The notes under the pieces were generated by a model that worked only from the letters and a program-made list of their open reading frames with translations, was not told where the DNA came from and ran no database searches. Positions 8,038-15,121 of a stretch of DNA of 16,033 bases are shown here, in pieces. The stretch is from Gammaproteobacteria bacterium (GTDB lineage: Bacteria > Pseudomonadota > Gammaproteobacteria > Steroidobacterales > Steroidobacteraceae). Location: assembly GCA_005877965.1 (NCBI GenBank), contig VBNP01000113.1:1-16033 (forward strand), in the 5' to 3' direction. Positions within the stretch are counted from its first letter, which is position 1; every line of letters begins with the position of its first letter. The translations under genes and the position numbers were made by a program.

Positions 8038-10041
8038 ATGGCAGCAGCGCAACCGATGCCGCCCGCGTCGCGGATCGAGGCCGAAGTCCGGCGAGCGCGC
8101 TCGCTCGTGGAGAAGCGTCAGTTCGCCGAGGCACTTGCCCTCGCACAGGCGCTGCTCCCCGAGGTGCCCGAGAACCGCGACGTGCTGTACCTCGTCGCAG
8201 TCAGCCAGCGTTATCTCGGTCTCATCGCGGACGCCCTCAGGACGCTCGCCCGGTTCGCCACCGTGCATCCCGATTACGGCCGCCTGTTCCAGGAGATCGG
8301 TCATTGCTACCGCGCCGTCGGCGAGGCCGACGCGGCCATCGAGGCTTACCAGCAGGCGGTCGCCCGCAATCACACACTGTCGGCCAGCTGGAGGGCGCTG
8401 CGCGACCTGTATCGGTCGCGCGGGCGCAGCATCGACGCGGACAACGCGGCGGCGCACGTGGCAACGCTCGCGAAGCTGCCGCCCGAGGTCGTGCTCGCCA
8501 CCAACCTGTTCGTCGAGGGCGAGCTGTACGCCGCGGAGCGGCTGGTCCGCCGTTTCCTGCAGACGCACGGCGACCACGTCGAGGCGATGCGCCTCCTGGC
8601 CCAGATCGGCGTCAAACTCGAGATTCTTGAGGACGCCGAGTTCCTGCTCGAAAGCGTGCTCGTGTTCGCGCCGGACTACCGTGCGGCGCGCCTTGACTAC
8701 GCGTCGGTGCTCTCGCAGCGCCACAAATACCTGCGCGCGATCGAGGAGAGCCAGAAGCTCTTGCAGCTCGAGCCGGGCAACCGCGCCTACCGGACCGTCT
8801 ACGCCAACGCCTGCAGCGGCCTCGGGCGCCATGAGGACGCACTGGAGGTTTATCGCGAGCTGCTGGTCGACAGTCCGGAGGCTGCCGAGATGCACCTGTC
8901 GATCGCGCACGCGCTCAAGACCCTCGGCCGGCAGGCGGAGGCGATCGACTCCTACCGCAAGGCCGCCGCCGTGCGGTCGGATTATGGCGACGCCTACTGG
9001 AGCCTCGCCAACCTCAAGACCTATCGCTTCACCGACGACGAACTCGCGCGCATGCGCGATCACGAGAGCGCCACAGCGACCAGCGTGGTCGACCGATATC
9101 ACCTCTGCTTTGCGCTCGGCAAGGCGCTCGAGGATCGCGGCGAGTACGCCGAATCCTTCCGCTACTACGCGCGCGGCAACGCTTTCAAAAAGAGCGACAG
9201 CCGATACAAGGCCGAGCTGGTCGAGCGCAATACATCGCTGCAGAAGCAGGTGTGCACCCGCGAATTCTTCGCAGCCCGGCAGCGTTTCGGCTGCCATCGG
9301 CCGGACCCGATTTTCATTGTCGGGCTGCCGCGCGCCGGCTCGACCCTGATCGAACAGATACTGGCCTCGCACGCGCAGGTCGAGGGCACTATGGAGCTGG
9401 CGGACGTCCCGCGGCTCGTGTATCAGCTGCAGGGTCGCGAGCCCGACGAGTCCAAGCCGCGGTATCCGGCGGTTCTGACGGAGCTCGGCGCGGCGCAACT
9501 GCAGGGCTTCGGCGAGAGATACCTCGAGGAAACGCGGATGTTCCGCGAGGGCAAGCCATACTTCATCGACAAGATGCCGAATAACTTTCGCCACGTTGGC
9601 CTGATCCACCTGGTCCTGCCGAAGGCGAAAATCATCGACGCGCGCCGCGAACCGATGGCGTGCTGCTTCAGCAACTTCAAGCAGCTGTTCGCGGAGGGCC
9701 AGGAATTCACCTACAGCTTCGAGGACGTCGCCCGTTACTACCGCACCTACGTCGAGCTGATGGAGCACTGGGACGCGGTGCTCCCTGGAAAGGTCCTGCG
9801 TGTCCAGCACGAGGAACTGGTAGAGGATCTCGAGCATCAGGTGAGGCGGATCCTCGACTTCGTGGGCCTGGACTTTGACCCCGCCTGCCTGGAGTTTTAC
9901 AAAACCGAGCGCAGCGTGCGCACGGCGAGCTCCGAGCAGGTACGCCAGCCCATATATAAAGAGGGCATCGACCAATGGCGAAACTTCGAGCCGTGGCTCG
10001 GACCCCTGAAGGCCGCCCTCGGCGAGCTAGCCGGCAGCTGA
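8038..10041 (+). CDS. TPR-repeat sulfotransferase, copy A
   Basis: 667-residue cytoplasmic protein without signal peptide or membrane segment. Residues of about 10-370 are TPR helical repeats (for example GHCYRAVGEADAAIEAYQQAV and ANACSGLGRHEDALEVYREL), a binding scaffold. The C-terminal part is a Sulfotransfer_3-type domain that would move sulfate from PAPS to an acceptor. Its 5'-phosphosulfate loop is GLPRAGST (429-436). E453 in GTMEL aligns with the general-base Glu of tyrosylprotein sulfotransferases. The 3'-phosphate site is ARREPMACCFS with R537 and S545, at the family's usual 8-residue spacing. A conserved TASSEQVRQPIY block is near the end. All key residues are present, so activity is expected. 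The acceptor is unknown: TPR fusion favours a protein or peptide, but a glycan or lipid is possible. It lies 122 bp after receptor 1 beyond a terminator-like hairpin. Confidence 0.9.
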   Translation: MAAAQPMPPASRIEAEVRRARSLVEKRQFAEALALAQALLPEVPENRDVLYLVAVSQRYLGLIADALRTLARFATVHPDYGRLFQEIGHCYRAVGEADAAIEAYQQAVARNHTLSASWRALRDLYRSRGRSIDADNAAAHVATLAKLPPEVVLATNLFVEGELYAAERLVRRFLQTHGDHVEAMRLLAQIGVKLEILEDAEFLLESVLVFAPDYRAARLDYASVLSQRHKYLRAIEESQKLLQLEPGNRAYRTVYANACSGLGRHEDALEVYRELLVDSPEAAEMHLSIAHALKTLGRQAEAIDSYRKAAAVRSDYGDAYWSLANLKTYRFTDDELARMRDHESATATSVVDRYHLCFALGKALEDRGEYAESFRYYARGNAFKKSDSRYKAELVERNTSLQKQVCTREFFAARQRFGCHRPDPIFIVGLPRAGSTLIEQILASHAQVEGTMELADVPRLVYQLQGREPDESKPRYPAVLTELGAAQLQGFGERYLEETRMFREGKPYFIDKMPNNFRHVGLIHLVLPKAKIIDARREPMACCFSNFKQLFAEGQEFTYSFEDVARYYRTYVELMEHWDAVLPGKVLRVQHEELVEDLEHQVRRILDFVGLDFDPACLEFYKTERSVRTASSEQVRQPIYKEGIDQWRNFEPWLGPLKAALGELAGS

Positions 10042-10097
10042 GTTGCGTGAATGGTCTGTTGCGCATGCACTACAACCGCACGCACCGTTGCGGGGTG

Positions 10098-10108
10098 GTG
10101 ACTGTCAC
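10098..10108. promoter_or_regulatory. Short inverted repeat upstream of receptor 2 promoter
   Basis: GTGAC-T-GTCAC is a perfect 11-bp palindrome centred about 75 bp upstream of the predicted receptor 2 transcription start. It could be an activator or repressor site. There is no equivalent before copy A, and 5-bp arms occur by chance, so this is weak. Confidence 0.2.
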
Positions 10109-10141
10109 AAACGGGCGGATACCATGGGAATGACGCGTTCA

Positions 10142-10171
10142 TTCAAGCAGTTCACCGCGTGATGGTATAGA
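10142..10171 (+). promoter_or_regulatory. Likely promoter of receptor 2
   Basis: TTCAAG (10142-10147) and TATAGA (10166-10171) are separated by 18 bp with the extended-10 form TGGTATAGA. This is identical in both boxes and in spacing to the copy A promoter. The predicted start is near 10178, leaving a leader of about 73 nt. Confidence 0.55.
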
Positions 10172-10186
10172 AGTCCATATGGGGAG

Positions 10187-10202
10187 CCGCCTGGGCAGGC
10201 GG
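10187..10202 (+). promoter_or_regulatory. Small conserved leader hairpin, copy B
   Basis: CCGCC (10187-10191) pairs with GGCGG (10198-10202) around TGGGCA. It is one base pair longer than the copy A hairpin and at the same distance from the promoter. Confidence 0.3.
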
Positions 10203-10236
10203 AATGCTTTTGCGTGAGAAAATCACAACTAACCCT

Positions 10237-10242
10237 GGGGGG
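10237..10242 (+). promoter_or_regulatory. G-run probably serving as ribosome binding site of receptor 2
   Basis: GGGGGG ends 8 nt before the ATG at 10251, matching the arrangement at receptor 1. It supports this ATG as the start. Confidence 0.5.
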
Positions 10243-10250
10243 TCGACGCG

Positions 10251-12983
10251 ATGAAGCCTAATCCGAGAATCTCTGCGGCCGTGGCGGCAGTTCTGTGGGC
10301 GCCGGGCACAGCGATTGTCTTTGCCGCACCAGCCGATACGGCCACCGCCACGGCCGCCGGGACTGAGCTGGAGGAGGTGATCGTCAGCGCCCAGCACCGC
10401 TCGGAGTCCATTCAGGACGTGCCGATCACGATCCAGGCGATCACGGGCGACCAGCTCGGTAAGCTGTCGGTGACGACGTTTGACGACGTCGTCAAGTTAC
10501 TGCCGAACGTGACCTTCAGCTCCAACGGCCCGGGTCAAGGCAACATCTACATGCGCGGCCTCTCGGTCGGCTTCGCTGGCAGTCAATCCTCGGCTTCGAT
10601 CAACCCGTTCCCGAACGTCGCGACCTACCTCGACGAGCAGTCGCTGACCTTCCCGGGCCGCAACCTCGACGTCTACATGATCGATATGGAGCGCATCGAG
10701 GTGCTCGAGGGCCCGCAGGGCACACTCTTCGGCGGCGGCGCCGAAGCGGGCGCGCTTCGCTACATCACGAACAAGCCGAAGCTGGAGGTCACCGAGGGTC
10801 GCGCCGAAGCCGGCTACGGCTCGACGGCGCATGGCGATCCGAGCTCGAGCGCGAATGCGGTGCTGAATCTGCCGCTGATCACGGGGAAACTCGCGGTCCG
10901 GGGCGTCTTCTACAGCGAACGTCGTGGCGGCTACATCGACAACGTTCCGACCGCGTTCACCCGCAACCCCAACGTCGATCGGGGCCCGATCGCCTACGGC
11001 TCCTCGTACCCCGCCCAGCTCGCCACCTACTACAACTACAATCTCGTCGAGCGCGCGCAGAACCCGACTACCTACCAGGGCCTGCGCCTGGCGGGGCTCT
11101 ATCAGATCAACGACGACTGGAACGTCCTGGTCCAGGAGAGCTACCAGTACCTGGATGCAGAAGGCATGCCGGTGCAGCTCCCGGTGAGTCTCGGTCTCAC
11201 GCCGCTGCAGCCGCTCGAGGAAAGCTCGTTCATGCCGGCGTGGAACCGCGACAAGTTCAACAGCACCGCCTGGACCGTGAACGGCAAGTTCGGCGACCTC
11301 AGGGCCATCTACGCCGGCGCGTACCTGAGCCGCCACGTCGATGCGAACATGGATTACTCGAACTACACCCGCACCGCGGGTGGGTTTTACTACTCGTGCA
11401 CCGGCGGCGGCGGGTCGGGCCACGGCCCCAACGGCCCGCCGATCTGCTACTCGCCGGTCATGGGCTGGAATGACTACTTCGAGAACACGCACATGAGCCA
11501 CGAGTTTCGGCTCTCGACGCCGGACGAGTGGCGCATCCGCGGCCTGGCCGGGGTGTACTGGGAGAAGTTCGAGATCAAGGACGACATGAACTTCCTGCAG
11601 AAGACGATCCCGTCCTGCACGCCCGCGAATCTCGCGGTGGCGCTGGCCGGCGGTGCGCCCTGCCTCGGGAACGTGACCCCGGTCCAGGCGGCACTTGACC
11701 CGAGCACCCGCGCCGACAACACCAACTTTGGCGAGGATCTGCGGCGCGGCTACAAGCAGACCGCCGGGTTCGCGTCGGTCGACTTCGACCTGATTCCGAA
11801 AGTGCTGACGCTGACCGGCGGCACGCGCTGGTACCGCTACACCGAAGACGAAGTCGGCTCGCAGTACTCCACCCCGGTCGGCTGCACGAACATACCGAAC
11901 GGCCAATGCATCGCGACGCCGATCAACTTATCCGATCACCACACGACCTACACGGGATTCAAGAGCCGCGGCAACGTGACCTGGCACCTGACGCCGGCTG
12001 CGATGCTCTACTACACGTTCTCGCAGGGCTATCGTCCGGGCGCGTTCAACCGGGTGACGGGTGGTCGGACGCAGATATGGGTCGGACCGAATGGACAACC
12101 GTTGGCTAACGGTGTTGTGGCGAATCCCGCTCCGTCTGGCTGCGCCCTTCCGGCCTGCGATCCTTCGATCTACGACTACCGGGCGAGGCAGTTCAATAAA
12201 CCCATCAGCTATGCTCCCGACTCGCTGCTGAACAATGAGATCGGCTTCAAGTCGGAGTTCCTGGAGCGCCGCCTGCTGGTCAACGCCTCGATTTACCAGA
12301 TGGACTGGAAGGACGTGCAGACGCTGATCTACAACCCGCCGGTGTACGGCAACACGACCTTCGGACTCACCGGCCCGACCTACCGGATCAAGGGAGGCGA
12401 GCTGCAGCTCGCATTCAAGGCGACCGAGGCCCTGACGCTGGCGGGAAATATGTCGTACAACGATTCCAAGCAGTCGACCTCGCCGTGCATTCGCTCATCG
12501 GGCGTGACTCCGACGACGCCGACCAATCCGACGCCGCTGGGTACCTGCATCACGCAGGTGCGCGCGGCCGACCATAACGTCGTGGTCCAGAACGCGCTGG
12601 GTGCGATCGGTTCGACCCCGGCATTCTCGCCGAAGCTGCAGTACAACCTGCGCGCTCGCTACGACTGGAGCGTGTCCGACTACAATGCGTTCCTGCAGGT
12701 CGGGATGAGCCACGTCGACGACATGGCCAATGAGCCGAGCAGCTTCGACTCGGGCGAAGGCGTCGTCGTCCCGACCACGACGTGGTTGCGCTACAAGATG
12801 CCGGGCTACAACACCTATGATGCGTCGTTGGGCTTCGCGAAGGGGGCGTGGGACGTGCTGATCTTTGGCCAGAACCTCTCGAACGTGAACGCAAGCACCT
12901 TCACGACTTCGGGTCAGGACATCAGGGCCGAAGTGCCGCTGCGTCCGCGGGTTCTCGGCGTGAAGGCCGCCCTGAAGTTCTGA
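10251..12983 (+). CDS. TonB-dependent outer-membrane receptor, copy B
   Basis: 910-residue paralogue of the receptor at 5156. The signal peptide is nearly the same (hydrophobic core about 7-24, cleavage near A25-A28). It is followed by a TonB box EEVIVSA, plug motifs VPITIQAITGDQL, GPGQGNIYMRGL and ERIEVLEGPQGTLFGGG, then the barrel. The plug follows copy A closely, while the extracellular loops are mostly different. Ten cysteines fall in five close pairs (383/399, 456/471, 545/553, 631/636, 746/766), all in the barrel half and likely disulfide-clamped loops. Unlike copy A, the protein ends in Phe (ALKF), the normal signal for barrel assembly. The loop divergence suggests a different or modified ligand, still imported through the same TonB system. 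Start choice rests on the signal peptide and the G-run. Ligand unknown. Confidence 0.93.
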   Translation: MKPNPRISAAVAAVLWAPGTAIVFAAPADTATATAAGTELEEVIVSAQHRSESIQDVPITIQAITGDQLGKLSVTTFDDVVKLLPNVTFSSNGPGQGNIYMRGLSVGFAGSQSSASINPFPNVATYLDEQSLTFPGRNLDVYMIDMERIEVLEGPQGTLFGGGAEAGALRYITNKPKLEVTEGRAEAGYGSTAHGDPSSSANAVLNLPLITGKLAVRGVFYSERRGGYIDNVPTAFTRNPNVDRGPIAYGSSYPAQLATYYNYNLVERAQNPTTYQGLRLAGLYQINDDWNVLVQESYQYLDAEGMPVQLPVSLGLTPLQPLEESSFMPAWNRDKFNSTAWTVNGKFGDLRAIYAGAYLSRHVDANMDYSNYTRTAGGFYYSCTGGGGSGHGPNGPPICYSPVMGWNDYFENTHMSHEFRLSTPDEWRIRGLAGVYWEKFEIKDDMNFLQKTIPSCTPANLAVALAGGAPCLGNVTPVQAALDPSTRADNTNFGEDLRRGYKQTAGFASVDFDLIPKVLTLTGGTRWYRYTEDEVGSQYSTPVGCTNIPNGQCIATPINLSDHHTTYTGFKSRGNVTWHLTPAAMLYYTFSQGYRPGAFNRVTGGRTQIWVGPNGQPLANGVVANPAPSGCALPACDPSIYDYRARQFNKPISYAPDSLLNNEIGFKSEFLERRLLVNASIYQMDWKDVQTLIYNPPVYGNTTFGLTGPTYRIKGGELQLAFKATEALTLAGNMSYNDSKQSTSPCIRSSGVTPTTPTNPTPLGTCITQVRAADHNVVVQNALGAIGSTPAFSPKLQYNLRARYDWSVSDYNAFLQVGMSHVDDMANEPSSFDSGEGVVVPTTTWLRYKMPGYNTYDASLGFAKGAWDVLIFGQNLSNVNASTFTTSGQDIRAEVPLRPRVLGVKAALKF

Positions 12984-13028
12984 TCGTTGACATGCACCGC
13001 GAGCCGTGACGGTTGCGGTACAATCGAA

Positions 13029-13059
13029 GGGCGGGCAGCAATGTCCGCCCTTTGTTTTT
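13029..13059 (+). terminator. Terminator-like hairpin between receptor 2 and sulfotransferase 2
   Basis: GGGCGGGCA (13029-13037) pairs with TGTCCGCCC (13042-13050), 9 bp with one G-U, around GCAA. The stem is followed by TTTGTTTTT (13051-13059). It is homologous to the hairpin at 7966. Here the T-run ends only 11 nt before the likely ATG at 13071, so the hairpin may also affect translation of the next gene. A TACAAT hexamer (13019-13024) sits 4 nt before the stem. Confidence 0.72.
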
Positions 13060-13070
13060 CGGGTGCTGCC

Positions 13071-15098
13071 ATGACCGTGATGTCGCAGCCGGTGGCGGCG
13101 CCAGCCAGCGTGGAACTCGAGGTTGAGAGGATCCGCCGCCTCCTGAAGGAGCGCCGCTTCCCGCAGGCCGTCAGCGCCGCCGCAGCGTTACGCACGCCGT
13201 ATCCCGAGAACCGGGACGTCCTCTACCTGCTCGCCCTCGGACAGCGGCAGTCGCGTCAGATCAGGGACGCCCTCGACACGCTCGCCGACATGGAGCGCCA
13301 TCACCCGGGTGCGAGCCAGCTCTATCAGGAGCGCGGTCACTGCTACGTCGCGGTCAAGGACGCGCCCCACGCGATCGAGGCATACGAGCGGGCGGTTCAG
13401 ATCAACCCGGCTCTGCCCGCCGCCTGGAGCATGCTCGAGGGGCTCTACAGGATGGCCGGTGACGAAGAACACCGCCGCATGGCGGCCGCGCACGCGAACA
13501 AGCTGAAATCCATGCCGCCCGAGGTCATCAGCGCGACCGGTCTTTTCTGCGAAGGCGAGCTGGCGGCCTCCGAAAGGCTCATCCGCGCGTTCCTGCTGCG
13601 CCACGGCGATCATGTCGAGGCGATGCGCCTGCTCGCCCGCATCGGCGTGGCGCGCGACATACTCGACGATGCCGAGGTGCTGCTGGCCGCGGCGCTCGCC
13701 ATGGCCCCGGATTACATCGAATTGCGGCGCGACTACGCCTGCGTCTTGCTCGACCGCCACAAGCACGCCGAGGCCATCGCCCAGCTCGATGGGCTGCTGA
13801 AGCTCGATCCGAAGAACATCGACTACCGGACGCTGCGTGCGACGGCGACCGTCGGGCTCGGCGACCACGAAGGTGGCGTCCGCGGCTTCAGCGACGTGCT
13901 CGCGGACACGAGCCCGGAGTCGCGCCTCGCGGCCGACCTGCACTTGTCGATCGCGCACTCGCTGAAGACGCTCGGCCGGCGCGCCGAGTCGATCGACGAG
14001 TACAAGAAAGCGATCGAGGTTCAGCCGAACTTCGGCGACGCGTACTGGAGCCTCGCGAACCTCAAGACCTACGAGTTCTCCGCCGAGGAGATCGCGCGGC
14101 TCGAGGCGGCCGAGGCGGACCCGTCGACCGCGCTGATCGACCGCTACCACCTGTGCTTCGCGCTCGGCAAGGCGTACGAGGACCGCAGGGTCTACGAGGT
14201 GTCGTTCCGCTACTACGAGCGCGGCAACGCGCTGAAGCGCGCCGAGAGCCGCTATCGGCCGGAGCTTCTGGAGCAGAACACCGCGAACCAGAAGCGCATC
14301 TGTACGCGCGAGTTTTTCCGCGAGCGCGACGGCTACGGCGCGCCAAGCGGCGAACCGATCTTCATTTTAGGGCTGCCGCGCGCCGGCTCGACGCTCCTGG
14401 AGCAGATCCTCGCCTCGCATTCACAGGTCGATGGCACGCAGGAACTCGCCAACGTGCCGCGCGCGGTGCTCGACCTGCAGGGCTACAACCCGGACCTGAA
14501 CAACCCGCGCTATCCAGGGTGCCTGCTGACAATGTCAGCGGACGACTTCCGCGCCCTCGGCGACAAGTATCTGGCGGACACGCGCATCTACCGCGCCGGC
14601 CAGCCCCACTTTATCGACAAGATGCCGAACAACTTCCGCCACATCGGGCTGATCCACCTGATGCTGCCGAACGCGAAAATCATCGACGCACGCCGCGAGC
14701 CGATGGCCTGCTGCTTCGGCAACCTCAAGCAGCTCTTTGCCCGTGGCCAGGAGTTCTGCTACAGCGTCGACGACATCGCCAGATACTACCGGACCTACCT
14801 CGAGATCATGGCGCACTGGGAGGACGTCCTGCCCGGGCGGATCCTGCGCGTGCACTACGAGGACGTGGTCGGGGATCTGGAGGGGAGCGTCCGCCGGATC
14901 CTCGACTACTGCGAACTGCCGTTCGAGGAGGCCTGCGTTGAGTTCCACAAGACCGAGCGCAGCGTCCGAACCGCGAGTTCCGAGCAGGTGCGCCAGCCGC
15001 TCTATCGCGAGGGGCTCGACCTGTGGCGACACTACGAGCCGTGGCTCGGTCCGCTCAAAGACGCGCTGGGCGACGCACTGGTCAGTTACCGTCGCTAG
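13071..15098 (+). CDS. TPR-repeat sulfotransferase, copy B (3'-phosphate-site Ser replaced by Gly)
   Basis: 675-residue paralogue of the protein at 8038, with TPR repeats (about 10-375) and a C-terminal PAPS sulfotransferase domain. The phosphosulfate loop GLPRAGST (434-441), the presumed catalytic E458 in GTQEL, the ARREPMACCF block with R542, and the C-terminal TASSEQVRQPLY block are kept. The position equivalent to S545 of copy A is Gly (G550, codon GGC at 14718), which may weaken or alter contact with the PAPS 3'-phosphate. There is a small insertion near residue 285. The start is uncertain: ATG 13071 mirrors the GCC-ATG context of copy A but has no clear Shine-Dalgarno. ATG 13080 is 3 codons later. 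ATG 13041 lies in the hairpin loop with GAAGGG 9 nt upstream. The FAD oxidoreductase begins 23 bp after the stop, so the two may be co-transcribed. Confidence 0.9.
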   Translation: MTVMSQPVAAPASVELEVERIRRLLKERRFPQAVSAAAALRTPYPENRDVLYLLALGQRQSRQIRDALDTLADMERHHPGASQLYQERGHCYVAVKDAPHAIEAYERAVQINPALPAAWSMLEGLYRMAGDEEHRRMAAAHANKLKSMPPEVISATGLFCEGELAASERLIRAFLLRHGDHVEAMRLLARIGVARDILDDAEVLLAAALAMAPDYIELRRDYACVLLDRHKHAEAIAQLDGLLKLDPKNIDYRTLRATATVGLGDHEGGVRGFSDVLADTSPESRLAADLHLSIAHSLKTLGRRAESIDEYKKAIEVQPNFGDAYWSLANLKTYEFSAEEIARLEAAEADPSTALIDRYHLCFALGKAYEDRRVYEVSFRYYERGNALKRAESRYRPELLEQNTANQKRICTREFFRERDGYGAPSGEPIFILGLPRAGSTLLEQILASHSQVDGTQELANVPRAVLDLQGYNPDLNNPRYPGCLLTMSADDFRALGDKYLADTRIYRAGQPHFIDKMPNNFRHIGLIHLMLPNAKIIDARREPMACCFGNLKQLFARGQEFCYSVDDIARYYRTYLEIMAHWEDVLPGRILRVHYEDVVGDLEGSVRRILDYCELPFEEACVEFHKTERSVRTASSEQVRQPLYREGLDLWRHYEPWLGPLKDALGDALVSYRR

Positions 15099-15111
15099 AG
15101 CAGGCGAGGAG

Positions 15112-15117
15112 AGGAGG
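15112..15117 (+). promoter_or_regulatory. Ribosome binding site of the FAD oxidoreductase
   Basis: AGGAGG within the purine-rich stretch 15105-15118 lies 4 nt before the GTG at 15122. The spacing is short but the match is full. This supports the GTG start. Confidence 0.6.
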
Positions 15118-15121
15118 GTCC

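Larger units (their letters stand above)
5036..10041 (+). repeat. Module copy A: upstream element, TonB receptor, TPR-sulfotransferase
   Basis: First unit of a tandem duplication (5006 bp). It matches copy B at 10130-15098 (4969 bp) in order, orientation and boundaries: a leader of about 120 bp, a receptor gene, a hairpin with T-run, then a TPR-sulfotransferase gene. The proteins of the two copies agree at most positions in the receptor plug and in the sulfotransferase domain but differ widely in receptor loops, so the duplication is old rather than recent. No flanking insertion-sequence ends or short direct repeats were seen. Confidence 0.85.
10130..10250 (+). promoter_or_regulatory. Conserved upstream/leader element, copy B
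   Basis: 121 bp that align with 5036-5155. It shares ATGACGCGTT-ATTCAAGC at its start, TGGTATAGAA (10163), GGGGAGCCGCCTGGGC (10181), AAATCACAAC (10220) and the GGGGGG run (10237). Differences fall mainly between the blocks, as expected for separate protein- or ribosome-contacting sites. The stretch 10042-10129 between the previous stop and this element holds only a short palindrome. Confidence 0.75.
10130..15098 (+). repeat. Module copy B: upstream element, TonB receptor, TPR-sulfotransferase
   Basis: Second unit of the tandem duplication, beginning 89 bp after the end of copy A with the same ATGACGCGTT-ATTCAAGC block and ending at the sulfotransferase stop. Length is 4969 bp against 5006 bp for copy A. 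All parts of copy A are present in the same order. No third partial copy follows; the next gene is unrelated. Confidence 0.85.

Noticed and set aside
7891..9975. 694-codon minus-strand frame antisense to sulfotransferase 1
   Set aside because: The equivalent frame opposite sulfotransferase 2 is broken between about 14150 and 14535, so it is not conserved. It is a by-product of codon use.
10497..11906. 469-codon minus-strand frame antisense to receptor 2
   Set aside because: It lies entirely opposite a well-supported receptor gene, shows no family resemblance, and has no start signal.
12987..13024. Perfect TTGACA with TACAAT as a promoter for sulfotransferase 2
   Set aside because: The hexamers are 26 bp apart, too far for sigma-70, and copy A has no TTGACA at this place. 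Only the -10-like hexamer next to the hairpin is shared.
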